DNA of 18,133 nt from Alphaproteobacteria bacterium. GTDB lineage: Bacteria; Pseudomonadota; Alphaproteobacteria; UBA7887. The notes under the pieces were generated by a model. It worked only from the letters and a program-made list of their open reading frames with translations, searched no databases and had not been told where the DNA came from. Positions within the stretch are counted from its first letter, which is position 1. Each line of letters begins with the position of its first letter. The position numbers were made by a program, and so were the translations under genes. The stretch spans positions 1 to 18,133 of the forward strand of contig JANQOH010000013.1 in the NCBI GenBank assembly GCA_028289725.1, read 5' to 3'. This document shows, piece after piece, positions 13,208 through 18,133 of the stretch.

Positions 13208-15664
13208 TTACGCGTCCGGCGCCGCCGCATTGGTCAACTCGACAACCTCCAGCTTGGATGATTGCAGCAGGCCCGGAATCTCGTCATATGCGTTCGGAAT
13301 CGCCTCGCCGCGCGCCCACGCCAAGGCTTCGCCCGTTCCGCCGGGGCGTGATGGACGCTCCGGATCCCTAAAGGCGATGATCGCGCGGCAGCGCTTCACG
13401 ATGTAGGCGTTGGCGCGCCGGTAAGCATCTTGGCGAAGCGTCTTGTCCGATGCCCAGCCGCCCAAGTCGCCTCCGGTCGCAGTTAAATCCGCGATGATGG
13501 TTTGGCTCGCCTTTGCCATGACGGCATCGAGGTGATCGGCGAGGCGCGTCATCGGCTCTTGGGACGGTGAATCTTCGGACCGCGCCGCCGACCGCCATTC
13601 GCCGCCTTGGGCCAGTGTGCCGAGGAAATCTTCCAGCATGACGGCGCGGGGCAGGGTCCGAACGACGACCAGCCGGTGCGGGACGTCCGCGTCCGCGAGA
13701 ATGCGGAGCGCTTGCTCGGTCAAGATCGTATCCGACCCCGGCGCGAGCGGCGTTAGGATCGAAAAATGCCGGTTCGGATGCACGGCGATGAGGTCTGTGA
13801 GATGAGCCTCGATGGCCTTGACCATGTGCGACTTCTCGTCCGCCGAAACGCGATTGTGGCCAATCAGGCCGATCGGAAAATCTCGCAAAGCGATTTCGCC
13901 ATCTGTTCTTTCGGAGAGCGTTGTCGCGATCGTTCGCACTTGGACGCGGTCCAGCTCTTTGATTGGCTCGCTCAGGTCGCTGTAACCGATCCCGAGCGCG
14001 GGATTGATCCGGCGCTTGTCATCGCGTTTGTCGCCGGGTTTCCAGCCGTCCAGTCGGCGGCCGATCTCCCAGGATCGATGCTCAAGCGCCGCGAGATGCT
14101 CCAGTTCGGCGGCACTTGCCGCAAAATCATCGCCCTTGGGCAGGCGCAGGCTCTTTCCAAGCGCAAAGACATAGCCGGCGCTGTGTAGTTTGATCGGAAT
14201 GTGATCCGCGGCGCGCCGGTTGGATATCCGGTATGTTTGGCGCAGATCCGACCAGGGTTGAAGATTCTCGTCTTCGGCGTCCGCAGCGCCATCTTGACCG
14301 CGTCTATGGGTCACATAGGCCTCATGCAACGCCTTCGCGGTTTCTTCTCGGGCGCCGCGAATGGCCTCCAACTTGCAGCTATGGCTGATGTCGCCGATCG
14401 GAATAATCTTTTCGGCGTGGTCTATTCGCGCGGCAAATTCGTTCAAGTAATCCAGTAGGGCGCTATCGAACCCAAGTTTGGCAAAGACCGGGCCCTGCCA
14501 TCGTCCGTCGATCGTGCTGCGCTCCCTAATGGCGACGGCAACCGCAACGGTCGTTTCATCGCTCGGAAGCGAAACAAGAACCGCCGTCACACAGGCGGGG
14601 CCATCGGGTTCGACCGCGCGCATTTGTCCCGTGGACGGGGTGCTGGTTCCTTTATCGAGGTCGTGCACATGCAATTCCATCAATGGCGCCGCGCCGTCGC
14701 TCAGAAAGACCGGCTGCAGGACCTCCAAATGGGACCTGACCGCGTCGGGATCGTGCGCGAACAGGTCGATCTTGGGGGGCGTGAAATTGCGATAAGGCGA
14801 GAGCCGCGCGACGAGCTCAAGCACTTCGAAGCTGAAGTCCGACCAACCGACGATCACCAAATGGAGCCGCCGTTGGGCCCGCAAGTCGGCGAGGTCCACC
14901 AACGGGTGCTCCGCGATGAAACGTTGTGCCGCGATGCGGTCCGGCGCGAAGGGCGTAATGGTCGCGGCGCGCTTGTCTTTCGTTTTGGCCTGCCTCGTGA
15001 ATTGATCTTCCCGATCGAGTTGCCGGACAAGTGATTGTTGTCCGATGCAGACAAAGACATCGAGCGGATCGTCCGGTTTGAACCATCGCGGCGGCCGCAC
15101 GGCGAGAAGCGTCCTCAGGATTTCCAGATTGACCGCGTCGTCGCCCGCCACGATGAAAACGCGCCTGGCGTACCGGGCGGCCGCGGCTTTCAGAACGGAC
15201 GCGTCGCGCGCATCGCCACGCAAAAACGTGATGGCTCTGTTTGTGCCGTTCGAAATCCGGGTGGGTTCCGCGAGGTCGATGACCGCCACGGCATCGCTGG
15301 ATTCGGCGCCCTCAACGAAAGACCGGCCGACGCGGCCATGGCCAATCACGATCGTATGCCGGCGCATACTGCGCAAGCGGACGAGCGTCCACATATGCGC
15401 GAGGTGGCTCGAGATCAGTTCGAAGAGCGCGAGGCCGGTCGCCGCGGGTGCCAAGATCCGGGCGAAGACCAGACTGAGATTGTCTTTCGCCGCCTCTGGG
15501 ATTTCGGTTTGGAAGACGAACAGCGCGAGCGTCTTCCAGAGCGTGTTGAGGTAGTGAACGAGACAATCGGCTGCGCACCCGCCGCCGGCGGTGTGGAACC
15601 CCCAGAAGCCCAGGATTCCTGCGAAAACTGCAAGGCATGCGGCGACGATCGAGCCGGGTTTCAT
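13208..15664 (-). CDS. Membrane TrkA-N / RyR / SLOG-like multidomain nucleotide sensor, 818 aa
   Basis: The ATG at 15664 follows AAAGG. Hydrophobic segments lie at about 5-23, 41-52 and 66-84; the stretch between the outer two resembles the layout of a two-helix ion-channel module, but no K+ filter signature is visible. Residues 103-190 are a TrkA-N/RCK NAD-binding Rossmann domain: TIVIGHGRVGR (GxGxxG at 108-113), Asp130 at the end of the second strand, LRGDARD (148-154) and VFIVAGDDAVNLEI. A second Rossmann-like unit starts at LHLVIVGWSDF (267-277). Residues about 475-585 match a RyR domain: YRISNRRAADHIPIKL, ALEHRSWEIGRRLDGWKPG (526-544) and INPALGIGYSDL. The C-terminus (595-795) is SLOG-like, with FPIGLIGHNRVS, LTPLAPGSDTI and GGTGEAL. 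It presumably senses nucleotide-derived ligands at the membrane. Confidence 0.88.
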   Translation of the reverse strand: MKPGSIVAACLAVFAGILGFWGFHTAGGGCAADCLVHYLNTLWKTLALFVFQTEIPEAAKDNLSLVFARILAPAATGLALFELISSHLAHMWTLVRLRSMRRHTIVIGHGRVGRSFVEGAESSDAVAVIDLAEPTRISNGTNRAITFLRGDARDASVLKAAAARYARRVFIVAGDDAVNLEILRTLLAVRPPRWFKPDDPLDVFVCIGQQSLVRQLDREDQFTRQAKTKDKRAATITPFAPDRIAAQRFIAEHPLVDLADLRAQRRLHLVIVGWSDFSFEVLELVARLSPYRNFTPPKIDLFAHDPDAVRSHLEVLQPVFLSDGAAPLMELHVHDLDKGTSTPSTGQMRAVEPDGPACVTAVLVSLPSDETTVAVAVAIRERSTIDGRWQGPVFAKLGFDSALLDYLNEFAARIDHAEKIIPIGDISHSCKLEAIRGAREETAKALHEAYVTHRRGQDGAADAEDENLQPWSDLRQTYRISNRRAADHIPIKLHSAGYVFALGKSLRLPKGDDFAASAAELEHLAALEHRSWEIGRRLDGWKPGDKRDDKRRINPALGIGYSDLSEPIKELDRVQVRTIATTLSERTDGEIALRDFPIGLIGHNRVSADEKSHMVKAIEAHLTDLIAVHPNRHFSILTPLAPGSDTILTEQALRILADADVPHRLVVVRTLPRAVMLEDFLGTLAQGGEWRSAARSEDSPSQEPMTRLADHLDAVMAKASQTIIADLTATGGDLGGWASDKTLRQDAYRRANAYIVKRCRAIIAFRDPERPSRPGGTGEALAWARGEAIPNAYDEIPGLLQSSKLEVVELTNAAAPDA

Positions 15665-15702
15665 GGCGCAAGTACCTTTACCGGCTCGTTGGCCGCGCGG
15701 CG

Positions 15703-15708
15703 ATTATA
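15703..15708 (-). promoter_or_regulatory. Candidate -10 box (TATAAT) of the RyR/TrkA cassette
   Basis: On the minus strand a perfect TATAAT lies 39 bases upstream of the ATG at 15664. The hexamer 17 bases further upstream (TCGCGG) does not resemble TTGACA, so if this promoter is real it may need an activator. The palindrome at 15711-15726 occupies the -10/-35 spacer. Confidence 0.5.
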
Positions 15709-15710
15709 GT

Positions 15711-15726
15711 GTCGCATTTTTGCGAC
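15711..15726. promoter_or_regulatory. Perfect palindrome GTCGCA-TTTT-TGCGAC, candidate operator
   Basis: GTCGCA (15711-15716) and TGCGAC (15721-15726) are exact reverse complements around TTTT. The palindrome sits two bases upstream of the TATAAT on the minus strand, inside the promoter spacer. A dimeric regulator bound here would block or remodel that promoter. A stem-loop in a transcript is the alternative. Confidence 0.45.
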
Positions 15727-15913
15727 CGCGAGACCCTTTGGGCGCGACGCATCCGGGCGGGATGGCCGCGCGCCGCATGGAGAAACGACCTTCCGCCTTA
15801 ATCGACCTCAAGGTTTGGTGGCCGTGGGCCTGCTATTTGGCGGCCTTATTCGTTGCGTTGGCCGGGCGCGGCCGACGGCAGCGAATGTCGGCAAACCCGA
15901 GGGAGGACGAACG

Positions 15914-16255
15914 ATGACCCAGATCGATCCAGGCGCCATACAACCAGACGCGGACACCGTGCTGGTGACCATATTTCTCAAACACACGCAGCAACTGACC
16001 TTGGAGCAGATGACCGACCGTCTGCGCGAAACCGGGTTTTGGGCGAAGTTTCCGCCCGACGGTGTCGAGGTGATGAGCTGGAATCAGCTTATGAGCTTCG
16101 GGCATGTCATCACTTTAAAGGTCCCGCCGATTAAGGTGCGCGAGGTCAACCGCGCCTTGGAAGCCGCGAGCTACTCGGTCTTCCAGAGCGAGGTATATCT
16201 CGGCTACGATTTTCGGCCGGTGGTCGAAGCGATCAGGCAGCGCGACGGCCTGTGA
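15914..16255 (+). CDS. Conserved protein, 113 aa, paired with a cysteine-dioxygenase-like gene
   Basis: The ATG at 15914 has a GGGAGGACGA ribosome binding site; the frame is open further upstream without a better start. The sequence is a single compact alpha/beta domain, probably cytosolic: VLVTIFLKHTQQLTLEQM (16-33), a helix ending in GFWAKFPPDGVEVMSW (41-56), then GHVITLKVPPIKVREVNRAL (63-82) and YDFRPVVEAI. The beta-alpha-beta-beta-alpha-beta order suggests a ferredoxin-like fold, as in small dimeric proteins such as muconolactone isomerase. This is an inference from secondary structure, and no active site is evident. It lies 47 bases before the cupin gene, in a likely operon. Confidence 0.78.
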   Translation: MTQIDPGAIQPDADTVLVTIFLKHTQQLTLEQMTDRLRETGFWAKFPPDGVEVMSWNQLMSFGHVITLKVPPIKVREVNRALEAASYSVFQSEVYLGYDFRPVVEAIRQRDGL

Positions 16256-16302
16256 GGCCGGAGGCGCATTGCAAGTTGATAACGGTGGGAAGGCGTAGCG
16301 GC

Positions 16303-16917
16303 ATGGCGACGGGTAACCTCGATCGATTGCGCAACTTCGTGCAACAAATCACCCGGCTGACGAACGTCGCGGGTGACGACGAGGCGCGCATGATTGCTGA
16401 GGGCCGTGCGATGCTCGCCGAACTCGTGTCCGAGGATGACTGGTTGCCCGACGACTTTGCCAAGCCGCACGCCGAGCACTTCCAACAATATCTGCTGTAT
16501 TGCGATCCATTGGAGCGGTTTTCGGTGGTGAGTTTCGTATGGGGGCCGGGCCAGAAAACGCCCATACATGATCACACGATCTGGGGTCTGGTCGGCCAAT
16601 TGCGCGGCGCGGAGCGCGAGACCACGTTCGACCGGGGCGCGGACGGTTTGCTCACGCCGTCAGGCGAGGGCGTGCTTCGGCCGGGCGAGGTCAGCGCCGT
16701 GTCACCGACACTTGGCGATATTCATGTCGTGGCCAATGACATGCCGGATCAGCCGTCGGTTTCGATCCATGTCTACGGCGCGAACATAGGCGCGGTGGCG
16801 CGGCATACCTTCGCGCCGGATACCGGCGCGGTCAAAGACTTCGTGTCTGGTTACTCGTCGCCCGTCGTGCCGAACCTTTGGGACCGGTCGGACGCCGTGC
16901 GCGCGAGTTTGACTTGA
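16303..16917 (+). CDS. Cysteine-dioxygenase-type cupin (thiol dioxygenase family), 204 aa
   Basis: A GTG at 16252 overlaps the previous stop and extends the frame by 17 codons, but the ATG at 16303 follows GGGAAGG and fits the family better. The double-stranded beta-helix of thiol dioxygenases is clear: FVWGPGQKTPIHDHTIWGL (78-96) supplies His89 and His91, and DIHVVAND supplies His141, together the three-histidine Fe(II) site. GQLRGAERETTF lies between them. HVYGANIG (156-163) is the typical strand near the end. Family members oxidise cysteine or 3-mercaptopropionate to the sulphinate with O2. The protein is cytosolic. The residue that distinguishes cysteine from mercaptopropionate as substrate cannot be assigned by eye, so the exact substrate is open. 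Confidence 0.85.
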   Translation: MATGNLDRLRNFVQQITRLTNVAGDDEARMIAEGRAMLAELVSEDDWLPDDFAKPHAEHFQQYLLYCDPLERFSVVSFVWGPGQKTPIHDHTIWGLVGQLRGAERETTFDRGADGLLTPSGEGVLRPGEVSAVSPTLGDIHVVANDMPDQPSVSIHVYGANIGAVARHTFAPDTGAVKDFVSGYSSPVVPNLWDRSDAVRASLT

Positions 16918-16932
16918 GAACTCGTGGGCGTC

Positions 16933-16960
16933 GGCCCGCAAGCTATTGCGCCGGCGGGCC
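16933..16960. repeat. GC-rich inverted repeat after the dioxygenase gene
   Basis: GGCCCGC (16933-16939) and GCGGGCC (16954-16960) form a 7-bp stem 16 bases after the stop at 16917. It is followed directly by another palindrome, CCGGAC-ATCGA-GTCCGG (16961-16977). There is no T-run, so this could be a weak or Rho-dependent transcription end. Confidence 0.4.
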
Positions 16961-17104
16961 CCGGACATCGAGTCCGGCGCGGCGAAGGTCCTCGATCACG
17001 CGGGCGACGACGCTTCTCTCCGCAAAACAAATCCGCGCCAGTCCTTTCTCGAATCCCGGCGACACGCGAAGCAAATCCGCCGCGGCATTCTTTGCGGTTG
17101 GCAT
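16943..17104 (-). pseudogene. Possible remnant of the C-terminus of a TPR/adenylate-cyclase protein, 53 codons
   Basis: This short minus-strand frame (MPTAKNAAADLLRVSPGF..., ending VIEDLRRAGLDVRG) reads like the last residues of class III adenylate cyclase or other TPR proteins common in alphaproteobacteria. Those often end with A-A-x-x-L-L-x-x-x-P-x-F followed by a V-V-x-x-x-x-x-x-L-R-x-A-G-L motif. Nothing upstream in any frame continues a TPR or cyclase domain, since the next 40 bases lead into the end of the membrane-protein gene. I therefore read it as a truncated relic. A genuine small protein is the alternative. Confidence 0.35.
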
Positions 17105-17142
17105 TTCGCATTGATGCGTGCGCTGCGGCCTGTGCTGGCCGC

Positions 17143-18133
17143 CTAGCTTGGCGCGGTAGCCGGCGAACGGAGCAAACGGACGATTTGGCGACAAACCGCG
17201 CCGAGGCCGATCAGTATGGCGACCAGTATGACCAAGCCGCCCACGAACGGGACGGCGCCAACGATCGCAATCGCGATCATGCCAGCGGCGAACCAGGCGA
17301 GCCGCACCCAGGTGTTTGCGGCGTCCGGGGCACTGTCTGTGAAGCGCCGAAAGCGGTCACCGACGACCGACGCGATGGTCGCCAGCGCGAAGCCAAGCAC
17401 CACGAGGAACAATGGGATGACGAAAACACCCAGAGGCGCCCCGACGATGGAAACAAGGAGTAAGCCGACGGTGACCGGCGTCGCGACCGCGATTACGACG
17501 CCGATCCCAAGGCTCGACCAGGTGCGCTCGCGGGCTTGCTTGCCGGCGGCCGCGACAAGTCCAGGCGCGACAAGCTGAACCACCGCGCCAAAGACAACCA
17601 GGGCGATCGCCATCACGATCCAAGACCAAAAACCGCCGCCATCGCCTTCAAAGTCCACCTCGTCGAGCCACGGTGCGTCGAGTTCCACGATGTCGCCATC
17701 AATCACGGCGCCCGCGGCGATTTCCGGTTCGTTGGCGCTGCGATAGGAAAAATCGCCACCGATCTGCGCGCCGGGATCAATGACGATCCGCTCGGCCAGC
17801 ACCGACACGTTTCCGGTGACCTTTCCGGTCAAGGTGAATTCACTGGCGGCTGCGTAGAGATCGCCGCCGATCGTGCCATCCACATCAAGCGTGCCGGCCG
17901 CAAGCCGCGCGTCGTCGCCGATCGTGGCCGCTTGACGGACATGAAGCCGATTGCTGGTCATTGGGCAGAAGGGGCAGACCGCGGCGACCAGATCGTCGGT
18001 AATCGCGCCGTCGAAGGAGAGACCGCCGCCCGCCATAATCGCGTTTTCAGCCGTCGACGCGCGCACGGTCAGGCGGCGGCCGGCCACAATCATGGTTTCC
18101 GCCGTCGCGCCGTCGAAAGTGACGTCTTCACCG
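17143..18133 (-). CDS. Membrane protein with bactofilin-like beta-repeat region, 5' end outside window
   Basis: The frame stays open to the right edge (preceding codons read GEDVTFDGATAET), so the internal ATG at 18093 is not the start. 329 codons are visible. Counting from that Met, residues about 1-125 are a run of short hydrophobic repeats such as GTLDVDGTIGGDLYAAASEF and GKVTGNVSVLAERIVI, typical of the right-handed beta-helix of bactofilin/polymer-forming proteins. A conserved pair CPFC (about 40-43) breaks the repeat. After an acidic linker (LDEVDFEGDGGG) come about five membrane segments (around 154-176, 198-218, 221-245, 268-286 and 284-304). Such proteins are annotated as polymer-forming cytoskeletal or DUF-type membrane proteins; the role is unknown. 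It ends with a short basic tail. Confidence 0.8.
   Translation of the reverse strand, partial: GEDVTFDGATAETMIVAGRRLTVRASTAENAIMAGGGLSFDGAITDDLVAAVCPFCPMTSNRLHVRQAATIGDDARLAAGTLDVDGTIGGDLYAAASEFTLTGKVTGNVSVLAERIVIDPGAQIGGDFSYRSANEPEIAAGAVIDGDIVELDAPWLDEVDFEGDGGGFWSWIVMAIALVVFGAVVQLVAPGLVAAAGKQARERTWSSLGIGVVIAVATPVTVGLLLVSIVGAPLGVFVIPLFLVVLGFALATIASVVGDRFRRFTDSAPDAANTWVRLAWFAAGMIAIAIVGAVPFVGGLVILVAILIGLGAVCRQIVRLLRSPATAPS

Noticed and set aside
15035..15709. 224-codon plus frame opposite the N-terminus of the 818-aa protein
   Set aside because: Shadow of the TrkA-N region; no independent motif.
1..18133. CRISPR array, rRNA, tRNA, complete insertion sequence or integrase
   Set aside because: No regularly spaced repeats, no RNA gene structure and no transposase or recombinase motif were found in any frame.

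Overview
The window looks like chromosomal DNA of a GC-rich Gram-negative bacterium, most likely an alphaproteobacterium. The evidence is Sec/Tat/lipoprotein signal peptides, a periplasmic PQQ dehydrogenase with its own cytochrome c, and G/C-rich third codon positions. The lineage is an inference from gene style; there is no rRNA, tRNA, integrase, complete insertion sequence or CRISPR array to anchor it.

Layout. (a) 1-1207 (-): the 5' two thirds of a CocE-type serine hydrolase that runs off the left edge. (b) 1549-2743: a small secreted protein (+) facing a small periplasmic thioredoxin-like protein (-), with an 11-bp inverted repeat between them. (c) 2744-3756: about 1 kb without a convincing gene, containing an AT-rich island, inverted repeats and what may be decayed or repeated sequence. 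(d) 3757-5481: a tight operon of a c-type cytochrome and a PQQ-dependent sugar dehydrogenase, closed by a textbook terminator. (e) 5516-6777: two small minus-strand genes, one like surface-adhesin protein E and one like the DUF6960 proteins. (f) 7028-8173: an alpha/beta-hydrolase lipoprotein, convergent with an exported DUF3047-like protein (8353-9549, -). That gene diverges from an AraC-family regulator (9662-10666, +). (g) 10710-11498 (-): a NADAR protein followed by a 68-residue protein.

(h) 11904-15664 (-) is the most unusual part: a two-gene cassette. The first gene encodes an 818-residue protein that joins N-terminal membrane helices, a TrkA-N/RCK NAD-binding Rossmann domain, a second Rossmann-like module, a ryanodine-receptor-type RyR domain and a C-terminal SLOG-like nucleotide-binding domain. 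The second encodes a four-helix membrane protein with a conserved cytosolic domain that may be TIR-like. This domain set is typical of predicted nucleotide-sensing stress or immunity systems. Its promoter region carries a perfect TATAAT next to a perfect palindrome, a possible operator. The NADAR gene downstream on the same strand adds another NAD/ADP-ribose-related activity to the locus.

(i) 15914-16917 (+): a conserved 113-residue protein and a cysteine-dioxygenase-type cupin. (j) 16943-17104 (-): a 53-codon ORF resembling only the C-terminal tip of a TPR/adenylate-cyclase protein, possibly a remnant. (k) 17143-18133 (-): a membrane protein with a bactofilin-like beta-repeat region, cut by the right edge.

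All domain calls were made by eye from translated sequence. Profile searches would be needed to confirm the weaker ones.
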